18,923 nt of DNA from the NCBI GenBank assembly GCA_038318455.1, contig JBBQCF010000019.1:1-18923 (forward strand), written 5' to 3'. How positions within the stretch are numbered: the first letter of the stretch is position 1; each line of letters opens with the position of its first letter. Positions 1 to 5,727 of the stretch are shown here, one piece after another. The notes beneath the pieces were generated by a model that saw only the letters and a list, made by a program, of their open reading frames with translations, did not search any database and had not been told where the DNA came from. The DNA comes from UBA12068 sp038318455 (GTDB lineage: Bacteria > Patescibacteriota > Minisyncoccia > Moranbacterales > GWC2-37-73). Made by a program: the position numbers and the translations under genes.

Positions 1-152
1 GTACTCGCCCTAGTAGGAAAAATTTACAAACAAAGGAAATGGGAAGGGGTCGGGAAACGGGAGTTTCCTGTGAGAGGAAAGTTTTGAAAACCGTGGGTTT
101 TCAAGGAGCGAAGCGACTTTCCTGTACTCGCCCTGAAAGAACAAAACAACAT
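1..152. repeat. Repeat-family sequence upstream of tRNA-Arg (B-like body)
   Basis: No believable gene lies here. The 11-base string GTACTCGCCCT occurs at 1-11 and again at 124-134. Between them are nested hairpins: TTGAAAACC/GGTTTTCAA with a 3-base loop (about 86-106), and three mutually complementary strings (TTTCCT near 64, AGGAAA near 75, CTTTCCT near 117), so two alternative folds are possible. The order of motifs (a TTGAAAACC-type stem, then TTCCT, then GTACTCGC) resembles the B unit at 479-603 and its copy at 18783-18902. I infer a diverged B unit. Confidence 0.4.
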
Positions 153-226
153 GCGCTCTTAGCTCAGCTGGATAGAGTATCTGGCTTCGAACCAGAGGGT
201 CGGGGGTTCAAATCCCTCAGAGCGCA
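153..226 (+). tRNA. trnR: tRNA-Arg (anticodon UCG)
   Basis: A full cloverleaf of 74 nt can be drawn. The acceptor stem is GCGCTCT (153-159) with AGAGCGC (219-225), and the discriminator is A226. The D stem is GCTC/GAGT (162-165/175-178). The anticodon stem is TCTGG/CCAGA (180-184/192-196) with loop CTTCGAA, so the anticodon is TCG (187-189), reading CGA and other CGN arginine codons. The T stem is GGGGG/CCCTC with loop TTCAAAT (207-213). T160 is position 8, the base that the ThiI encoded in this window would thiolate. CCA is not encoded (CAT follows), so a CCA-adding enzyme is needed. The T-arm and 3' acceptor strand are copied several times downstream in the repeat array. Confidence 0.95.
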
Positions 227-298
227 CATTTTTTAAAAATCCCTTTCAAGGGATTTTTAAAATGTGCCGAGGGATTTGAACGGGCAGAAGCTAAACAA
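210..298 (+). repeat. 89-bp direct repeat, copy 1 (includes tRNA 3' end)
   Basis: Positions 210-298 recur at 588-676, offset by 378 bases, with no difference that I could find. The repeat covers the tRNA T-loop end and acceptor strand, the terminator-like hairpin, an inverted T-arm copy GAGGGATTTGAA (269-280) and the start of unit A (CGGGCAGAAG). It stops immediately before a 24-base palindrome (299-322). Confidence 0.9.
224..267 (+). terminator. Long hairpin at the tRNA-Arg 3' end, probable terminator
   Basis: The arm GCACAT(T)nAAAAATCCCTT pairs with AAGGGATTTTTAAAATGTGC. About 20 base pairs form with two extra T in the 5' arm. The CCCTT/AAGGG core followed by ATTTTT fits an intrinsic terminator. 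The stem starts within the acceptor strand of the tRNA, so it overlaps the mature 3' end. An exact second copy lies at 602-645. Confidence 0.6.
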
Positions 299-427
299 GC
301 TAGCATTTAGCAAAATGCTAGCGCAGTGTGCGTAGATGAATTCGAGCGAGCGAGGATTCAGCTCTGCCCAGGGCGAAGAGTGAAATCGCGACGGCGATTA
401 AGCGATGAGATTCTTTAGAGCGCACAG
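269..427. repeat. Repeat unit A, left copy
   Basis: The unit begins with GAGGGATTTGAA, the exact reverse complement of the tRNA T-arm strand at 207-218. It continues with CGGGCAGAAGC and contains a perfect 10-bp hairpin, GCTAGCATTT-AGCA-AAATGCTAGC (299-322). GGGCAGA (282-288) can pair with TCTGCCC (363-369). It ends with a degenerate copy of the tRNA 3' part (about 408-426) that differs from the tRNA only by transitions. A related unit, in reverse, lies at 18628-18762 and shares GGGCAGAAG and ATTCAGCTCTGCC. I see no conserved reading frame: the frame that is open in the right copy has stops here. Confidence 0.65.
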
Positions 428-473
428 AATAAAAAATAGAGCTCCCCTCAAGGAGTTCTATTTTTTTATTCTG
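425..473. terminator. Hairpin with A/T-rich stem, terminator-like
   Basis: CAGAATAAAAAATAGAGCTCC pairs with GGAGTTCTATTTTTTTATTCTG around the loop CCTCAA, giving about 20 pairs with one bulge. It occupies the same place between units A and B as the hairpins at 224-267 and 602-645, but its sequence is different. The slot is therefore conserved as a hairpin rather than as a sequence. Confidence 0.5.
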
Positions 474-478
474 CTTGT

Positions 479-603
479 GAGGGATTTGAAGGGTATTTTA
501 AAAAGGCAAACAATTTTGCGTTTTTAAAAACCCAGGCTTCGGATGAAAAATTTCTCTGTGTACTCACGAGAAATTTCGAGGGAGAAGAAATCCCTCAGAG
601 CGC
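479..603. repeat. Repeat unit B, left copy
   Basis: The unit is bounded by GAGGGATTTGAA (479-490) and AAATCCCTC (588-596), inverted copies of the tRNA T-arm. Inside, a GCAAA/TTTTGC mini-hairpin (near 505-519) is followed by a 9-bp stem, AAATTTCTC/GAGAAATTT (548-556/568-576), with an 11-base loop TGTGTACTCAC. The reverse complement of 18783-18902 aligns along its whole length, with mainly transition differences. Confidence 0.7.
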
Positions 604-676
604 ACATTTTTTAAAAATCCCTTTCAAGGGATTTTTAAAATGTGCCGAGGGATTTGAACGGGCAGAAGCTAAACAA
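588..676 (+). repeat. 89-bp direct repeat, copy 2
   Basis: This is the second copy of 210-298. It carries the tRNA T-arm/acceptor end without the rest of the tRNA, the hairpin (602-645), the inverted T-arm copy (647-658) and a truncated start of unit A. It ends six bases before the stop codon of the 110-aa gene, so the array abuts the 3' end of the pilus operon. Confidence 0.9.
602..645. terminator. Hairpin at the end of the pilus operon, probable bidirectional terminator
   Basis: The sequence is identical to 224-267. Read on the minus strand it lies just after the last gene of the pilus cluster (stop at 682-684). It has the CCCTT/AAGGG core and flanking T runs on both strands. Confidence 0.5.
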
Positions 677-681
677 AACTG

Positions 682-1014
682 CTAATAACTTTTAAAAATA
701 TCTTTTAAGATTTCTTGATTTTCAATATTGTTAGTTTTTCTCATTTCAACATCAGTCAATGCTTTTTTAAAATCATTTTCTTTTAAAACAACGTCTTTAT
801 TTTGAGAATCCAAGTATTCTTGTTTTTTTTCTGCGCTCCATGTTCCTCCAGATAAACTTATTTGCCAAATATAGCCACCTAGCGCTATCATACAAAACAA
901 AAAAATAAAAAATACTAGCTTATATATTTTTTGCCAAAATGATCCCGTAGCAGCAATAAACTGCGCCTTTGAGGTTATTTTATTCGTAGAGCCTAATTTA
1001 AAATCAAATTGCAT
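682..1014 (-). CDS. Small one-helix membrane protein at the end of the pilus operon
   Basis: I do not recognise the family. The 110-aa protein has a basic cytoplasmic N-terminus (about 1-30), one strongly hydrophobic helix (about 31-51, LVFFIFLFCMIALGGYIW) and a charged, probably helical C-terminal part rich in Lys, Glu and Asp. It starts 12 bases after the pilO stop and is the last gene of the cluster, the place held by pilP in classical pilMNOP operons. However, it has no lipobox and no PilP-like beta domain that I can see. By position it may be an accessory of the PilMNO inner-membrane complex; that is inference. The minus-strand leader is A/T-rich (TATAAAT before ATG) with no Shine-Dalgarno sequence. 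Confidence 0.7.
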   Translation of the reverse strand: MQFDFKLGSTNKITSKAQFIAATGSFWQKIYKLVFFIFLFCMIALGGYIWQISLSGGTWSAEKKQEYLDSQNKDVVLKENDFKKALTDVEMRKTNNIENQEILKDIFKSY

Positions 1015-1026
1015 ATTTATATATTT

Positions 1027-1689
1027 TTAATTCGTATAAAACACCACATCCAATGATGCTGATAACTTATCATCCACAACAGGAATTATTTGAACATTGT
1101 TATCAGTTTTTAACACACCACTACTGTCGCTAAACATTGCCCCATTTGGTTTAGCTAGATCACTTTTATTTATTTGAATTGCAATTATATCAGAATAATA
1201 CTCAAATTTTTCAAGCAAACTAAAAAACTTAATTACAGAATTATAGCTTCCATCTAAGTTTATTTTCATCTGCAAATAATTAGGGTTTGGCAATATACTG
1301 ACTAATGTCTCGGTGCTATCTGCTGTTTTTACTGCTGGAATATTTTTAACCAGCGCAGTATCTTGTATGGAAATCGTTATCTTATTGTCAGTATTTGATG
1401 CTAATTCTTCTAATCTCTCAATTAAAACAACCGCCTTATTCTTATTTAACAAAACACCCATCAAATCACCCTTATCCTGAAGATCTTGATATTGTTTTTG
1501 TATTTTTGGCAATTCATTTATATGAGTTCTTATGCCTTCTTGTTGCGCATTTTCCTGTTGAATTTTATCATTGGTATCAGCTATTTTCTTAACTAATGGT
1601 AAAACACCCAGATAAATCAACCCCACAATAAAGCCAGCATAAATAAGTATTGCCAATATCTCACGTTGTTTATTTAGAAAAATCTTCAT
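1027..1689 (-). CDS. pilO: Type IV pilus inner-membrane assembly protein PilO
   Basis: The 220-aa protein has the PilO plan: a short cytoplasmic N-terminus, one transmembrane helix (about 10-30), a coiled-coil stretch (about 33-75, ending in KIQKQYQDLQDKG) and an extracytoplasmic ferredoxin-like half. The final segment contains FFSLLEKFEYYSDIIAIQI, a region well kept in PilO and GspM-like proteins. PilO pairs with PilN and links the pilus platform to the cytoplasmic PilM ring. It follows pilN by 64 bases and precedes the 110-aa gene by 12. Its sequence is diverged, so the call rests on architecture and on its place after pilM-pilN. Confidence 0.85.
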   Translation of the reverse strand: MKIFLNKQREILAILIYAGFIVGLIYLGVLPLVKKIADTNDKIQQENAQQEGIRTHINELPKIQKQYQDLQDKGDLMGVLLNKNKAVVLIERLEELASNTDNKITISIQDTALVKNIPAVKTADSTETLVSILPNPNYLQMKINLDGSYNSVIKFFSLLEKFEYYSDIIAIQINKSDLAKPNGAMFSDSSGVLKTDNNVQIIPVVDDKLSASLDVVFYTN

Positions 1690-1753
1690 CTGTCAATGTG
1701 GAATCGCTAATGACCATTGGCCATGACTATCCATATTATTACTTAACTGTTTT

Positions 1754-2308
1754 TTATTTTTTCTTCAAGCAATCTTTATTTATCTTGAGATCAATTTGAA
1801 AATCAATATCATCTTTCAAGACAAGATTGGACAATGGAACATTTATTGCGCTAAAACATCCATCCTTCTCCAGACTATCCTTAAAGCTCAAAAGAACCTC
1901 ACGATTTCTAGCTTTGCCTACAAGGAAAATAGTGAAATCTTTTGTTGAAAGATCAGTTATAGTTATCCCGTCAGGCGTACTTGCACTTAATTTAATAAAA
2001 ATTGGCGTCCAATGTAAATGGCCTGCTTGAATTTTCAACAACTTTGTGGCATTTTCATTTACCTGCTTAAATTTATCTTCATATAATCCAACTTCTTGAT
2101 ATTGACCCTGTTGAGATGCTTGCGATCCTGAAGATACCAAGGCATCACGTTGAAATAAGAGCAGATAAAAAATATTGCATAAAATAATAATGAGCAAGAT
2201 GATTGGAAACAAGAACAATAATTCTTGACGCAAAATCTTATGAAAAAGTTTTTCACGTTTTAATTCATCTTTTCTCTGTTTTGGCAGCAAATCAAGATAT
2301 ATTTTCAT
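1754..2308 (-). CDS. pilN: Type IV pilus inner-membrane assembly protein PilN
   Basis: The 184-aa protein begins MKIYLDLLPKQRKDELK. The N-terminal INLLP-type motif is where PilN binds the groove of PilM, and here it reads YLDLLP. One transmembrane helix (about 30-52) is followed by a coiled-coil and a small extracytoplasmic fold. The frame is open up to 2335, but I chose 2308: AAGGAAG lies just before this ATG, the clearest Shine-Dalgarno sequence in the operon, and this start places the conserved motif at the N-terminus. The start overlaps the 3' end of pilM by 17 bases, so the two are translationally coupled. Confidence 0.88.
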   Translation of the reverse strand: MKIYLDLLPKQRKDELKREKLFHKILRQELLFLFPIILLIIILCNIFYLLLFQRDALVSSGSQASQQGQYQEVGLYEDKFKQVNENATKLLKIQAGHLHWTPIFIKLSASTPDGITITDLSTKDFTIFLVGKARNREVLLSFKDSLEKDGCFSAINVPLSNLVLKDDIDFQIDLKINKDCLKKK

Positions 2309-3383
2309 TTTGTCTTCCTTTAAGAGCAAGCCCAATAGCTGTTGAGAATTGCAATGATTTATTTTTTTCTATTAATGGTAGCGCCTTACCGATATTCATG
2401 TTAACCCATGGATTACCATGTTGAATTTCTCTGTTTAATTTTTTTGATAAATATGGCACAATTCCTTTCATATTTGCTCCCCCACCACAAATAATTATCC
2501 TATCAACACTATCTGAATATTTAAGTCCTGACACATAAAAATCAATAGAACGCTCCATTTCCTGTGCAAAATTTTCCAAAACTGGTTGAGTCGCCTTGAA
2601 AAGGACATCGTTTCTAAAATCATCACCTATACCATGGGCAATTTTAATCTTTTCCGCTTCTTCAAGGCTAATATTCATTCCTCTAGAAATAACTTCTGTT
2701 ATTGATTGACCACAAAGAGGAATGCTAGATGTGAAACAAATTACCCCTCCCTTGGCTATTGAAAAACTAGTCCTTCTATCGCCTAAATCAACAACGAGCA
2801 CTGTTTCTTTCTCATCCTTTTCTAAAAGTAAACTTCTGGCTTGAGCTATTGATTCTATTTCTAATCCAACAGGATCAAGTCCAGCCAATTCCAACACTTC
2901 AATTGTTTGATCAACAACTATCCTAGCAATTGCAACAACTAAAACGTTAATCTTATTCTCCTCTTGCAACAACTTTCCAGGAATAACCTGCCAATCATAA
3001 TACACTTGGTCAAGAGGAAGCGGAATATTTGCTTCCATTTCCCATTTCACTGCCTCATCAAGCTCATCATCATTCATTTTTGGAATCGACACTATACGCA
3101 GAAATGCTTTTGTTTCCGGAAGAGAACAAATTACTTTTTTAGTTTTTATTTTTTTTGGACCAGCAGTAGAAACAACCTTTTTAATAGCATCCACGACTTG
3201 CTTTTTTTCACGTATCTCACCATCGATGATGCATCCTATTGGCAATTGAACACTAGCATAACTAACGACACCAAAAGAACCTACGTTATCGGCAATCTGA
3301 ACAATCTTAATAGAGAGATCACTAAGATCCAAACCAAAAACATTATTCTTGTCATTAAAAATTTTTTTAGCAAGAAAACTCAT
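2292..3383 (-). CDS. pilM: Type IV pilus assembly ATPase-like protein PilM
   Basis: The 363-aa protein has the actin-like (FtsA/PilM) fold. A phosphate-1 motif lies at about 16-30 (FGLDLSDLSIKIVQI), the phosphate-2 motif VVDLGDRRTSFSI lies mid-protein, and the adenosine motif is IIICGGGANMKG near residue 300. The segment SLPETKAFLRIVSIP followed by EAVKWEMEANIPLPLDQVYYDWQV is typical of PilM. PilM forms the cytoplasmic ring that binds the N-terminus of PilN and couples the PilB motor to PilNO. The stop codon is TGA. The leader upstream is about 70 bases of nearly pure A/T without a Shine-Dalgarno sequence. Confidence 0.95.
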   Translation of the reverse strand: MSFLAKKIFNDKNNVFGLDLSDLSIKIVQIADNVGSFGVVSYASVQLPIGCIIDGEIREKKQVVDAIKKVVSTAGPKKIKTKKVICSLPETKAFLRIVSIPKMNDDELDEAVKWEMEANIPLPLDQVYYDWQVIPGKLLQEENKINVLVVAIARIVVDQTIEVLELAGLDPVGLEIESIAQARSLLLEKDEKETVLVVDLGDRRTSFSIAKGGVICFTSSIPLCGQSITEVISRGMNISLEEAEKIKIAHGIGDDFRNDVLFKATQPVLENFAQEMERSIDFYVSGLKYSDSVDRIIICGGGANMKGIVPYLSKKLNREIQHGNPWVNMNIGKALPLIEKNKSLQFSTAIGLALKGRQNENIS

Positions 3384-3454
3384 TTTTTATTTTTATTTTT
3401 TTATATTTATATATTTTTATTATACAGTATTTCGCATTTATGTTCCATTATTTT

Positions 3455-5074
3455 TTATTGCAATTCATCCCAAAGATCTATTGCATATTCTGTTCCTGTT
3501 GGAAAAAATGGTGGAGGATAATACAAAAGATTATTGTCAAAATTCAAATTACGATTAATATATCCTTCTGCAAAAGAACCATTTGCGTAAACATAAGCAA
3601 AACCATATCGAATATTTGTCGCCAATGAACCATTAATGGTTATTGTATTTTTAGACGTTCCATCATAAAGACACCTGCCGACTCTTCCTTCTTTGGCCAA
3701 GAGAGCGCCATCGATAGTGAGCATATTTTGACTATCCCTAACTATAGTAATATTGTCTTGAGCAATCAATCCAATAATGTCACTACCGTCCACATTAGTA
3801 TAAAGCAAATTATTAATTCCAAGAAAGATATTCTTTTTTCCTCCGGTATACCCTGATTCATCACTAAGCTCGGCGGCCACGATGGTAACTTTTTTTGCAT
3901 CAATAGTTCCCTCAATCCAAGCATTATTTGCCACAAAAATAACACCATTATTTGGAATTGTATTGGAAGAAAGACTTTCACACTTTCCTTTGTTGTGATT
4001 ACTATTTTGAATCCAAGGACAAGAAGCACCCGTGCAACAAGACGTTGTAACACAAGCACTTCCATTGCCAGAGCTCGCTCCAATAACAACTCCATTATAA
4101 TCAGTTATTCCGTTGGTTTGCGTAGCAGTGCCAGCAGAATAGTTAGCATCAGAAATTGCGCTATAAGTGTTGACTTTGCACATATCAAATGTTCCGTCAG
4201 TTTTTAAAATAATCCTCCTGCCTTTTCCAGTATTGTCATATTTTATACTAGCCTTTGAACGCATATATGAAATATCCGAAACAACTGAATTAAAATCAAT
4301 CACAGGCACTGGAAATTCCCTGCCAGAAAAAACGTCACTTCTTTCATCAACTGCATGTGGCGTCATCTCATTTGGACGATAATTATTATTAACTCCACTT
4401 CCTGGAGGAGCATTAACATGCGTATGCACACCAAACTCGAGTTTTTCAGCGCCAACATCATCATGATCAAGGTCATCATATTCTACCAGGGCGCTTGAAA
4501 TAGTATTATTAGCATAGCCATCAAATCTAATCCCCCCATTAGAATGTATCTTTCCAGTAACAGTGGTGCCGACTCCAAAACGCATATTGTCATTTGCAAG
4601 AACAGTATTTTCACTCCAAGATGGTCTTCTAAACCTAACTTGAACAATTTTTTTTGCAGATGGTTGATTATATGTCCACCCAGTAGATTTTACAGTTGCA
4701 ATAGTTGAACCGAGCACTGGCTTTACTACTTCAAGTTTATATTTTCCAATAGCTCCTCCTTCAGGATCAGAATATTCAGCTTCATGCGGAGTGCCGACTC
4801 CCTCTGGATTTCCATTTTCCCAGAAATCAGCAATCTGTTCAGCAGTTTTTCCAGCAATTTGATGCGCCAAATACCAGCGATAATAATAAGCACCAGCTTC
4901 TGCAATTTGGAAAGCTTTTTCACGCTCAACTCTGTCATGACTATATCTAATTTGAGAATTGACATATACCATCAAAGATGAAAGTATCATGGCAACAATT
5001 GTGATCATCACCAAAACCAAGGCTAGAGCACTACCCTTTGCAGTTTTTTTTATTTTATTATTAATAATTTTCAT
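3455..5074 (-). CDS. Large PilX-like pilus-associated surface protein
   Basis: The 539-aa protein opens with a short basic segment, then GSALALVLVMITIVAMIL and KAFQIAEAGAYYYRWYL. This is the PilX-type N-terminus: a G at the peptidase site, a hydrophobic helix and the AF..AEAG motif. The classical Glu at +5 is absent, as in many PilX proteins. The rest is a long extracellular region rich in Asn, Thr, Ser and Gly, probably beta-structured. It has a cysteine cluster near residues 330-365 (ACVTTSCCTGASCPW and a later GKC) and two more cysteines outside, which could form disulfides. It is much longer than typical minor pilins, and I infer a pilus-tip or adhesin role. It lies between a 212-aa prepilin gene (9-base gap) and pilM. 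Confidence 0.8.
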   Translation of the reverse strand: MKIINNKIKKTAKGSALALVLVMITIVAMILSSLMVYVNSQIRYSHDRVEREKAFQIAEAGAYYYRWYLAHQIAGKTAEQIADFWENGNPEGVGTPHEAEYSDPEGGAIGKYKLEVVKPVLGSTIATVKSTGWTYNQPSAKKIVQVRFRRPSWSENTVLANDNMRFGVGTTVTGKIHSNGGIRFDGYANNTISSALVEYDDLDHDDVGAEKLEFGVHTHVNAPPGSGVNNNYRPNEMTPHAVDERSDVFSGREFPVPVIDFNSVVSDISYMRSKASIKYDNTGKGRRIILKTDGTFDMCKVNTYSAISDANYSAGTATQTNGITDYNGVVIGASSGNGSACVTTSCCTGASCPWIQNSNHNKGKCESLSSNTIPNNGVIFVANNAWIEGTIDAKKVTIVAAELSDESGYTGGKKNIFLGINNLLYTNVDGSDIIGLIAQDNITIVRDSQNMLTIDGALLAKEGRVGRCLYDGTSKNTITINGSLATNIRYGFAYVYANGSFAEGYINRNLNFDNNLLYYPPPFFPTGTEYAIDLWDELQ

Positions 5075-5083
5075 AAAATTTAA

Positions 5084-5722
5084 CTAATTAATCCTATCAT
5101 AATCATTCAAATTTCTAAGCTCCACAAATGATTCCTGCTGAATATTGTCCGGAGCCCTATTTGGATCAATATTAATTTTCAAAAATATTTTTATTAATCG
5201 AATATCAGCAGCATTAGCTGGCGTGCTGACTGGGTTATTCACTGTGTCTATGGGATAATCCTTATTGTAATATGAAAACATTGGATCACTACTAGTGTTT
5301 ACAATTTGTTTTGCAATTTCTATAGTAGTTTCAGCGCATCCTACATATGTTTTCGGAATAGTTGCAGATGGCTTGCATACTTTCATTAAAACTTTTCCAT
5401 TTGATAAATAAATGTGCAAGCGTTCTGTTTTTCCATCATTATCATAATCCGAATATACAACTAAATCATTATCATCGGCTGAAACAATTGGACGTGCACC
5501 AGCATCTGATTGCCTAACTTTTCTCAAATATCCAATTATGTCATCCATGCTTCTAGAAACAATAAAAGATGATTTCCCCATCTCCAAGGTATAGGCCTTG
5601 CTTTTCAATGTTTTAGTGTAAACTAAAGTTGTTGCCTGAATGCCCAGAGCAAAAATTGCTATCGCCACAATTGTCTCCACTAAAGTAAATGCTCTTAATG
5701 TATTTTTATTTATTTTTTGCAT
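5084..5722 (-). CDS. Prepilin-type minor pilin (212 aa)
   Basis: The N-terminus is a class III signal: a basic leader of about 11 residues, then RAFTLVETIVAIAIFALG with Phe at +1 and Glu at +5 of the mature protein. It feeds the prepilin peptidase and methylation pathway. The residue before the cut is Ala rather than the usual Gly. After the hydrophobic helix comes a globular domain containing a DDNDLVVYSDYDNDGKTERLHIYL stretch, a pattern seen in PilW/GspJ-like minor pilins where beta strands present measured-value-like Asp residues. Two cysteines (KVCKPS and VGCAE) could pair. The gene sits 5 bases after the 454-aa pilin gene and 9 before the PilX-like gene, which suggests the three form one minor-pilin set. 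Confidence 0.85.
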   Translation of the reverse strand: MQKINKNTLRAFTLVETIVAIAIFALGIQATTLVYTKTLKSKAYTLEMGKSSFIVSRSMDDIIGYLRKVRQSDAGARPIVSADDNDLVVYSDYDNDGKTERLHIYLSNGKVLMKVCKPSATIPKTYVGCAETTIEIAKQIVNTSSDPMFSYYNKDYPIDTVNNPVSTPANAADIRLIKIFLKINIDPNRAPDNIQQESFVELRNLNDYDRIN

Positions 5723-5727
5723 ATCAA

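Noticed and set aside
39..236. 65-codon plus-strand frame running through the tRNA
   Set aside because: It reads LLAQLDRVSGFEPEGRGFKSLRAH, the classic false protein obtained by translating a tRNA gene, and its start lies in repeat sequence.
210..676. CRISPR array or integrated phage/IS element
   Set aside because: The repeats are not regularly spaced short direct repeats with unique spacers, and no transposase, integrase or phage gene is present in the window.
2292..2294. UGA recoded as glycine, as in Gracilibacteria
   Set aside because: TGA acts as the real stop of pilM, and no conserved protein here needs an in-frame UGA.
2309..2335. Nine-codon N-terminal extension of PilN
   Set aside because: The internal ATG at 2308 has a clear AAGGAAG site and places the PilM-binding motif at the N-terminus.
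2964..3521. 185-codon plus-strand frame
   Set aside because: It is antisense to pilM and to the A/T-rich spacer, and its composition (Phe, Asn, Ser, Ile runs) is that of translated A/T-rich reverse strand.
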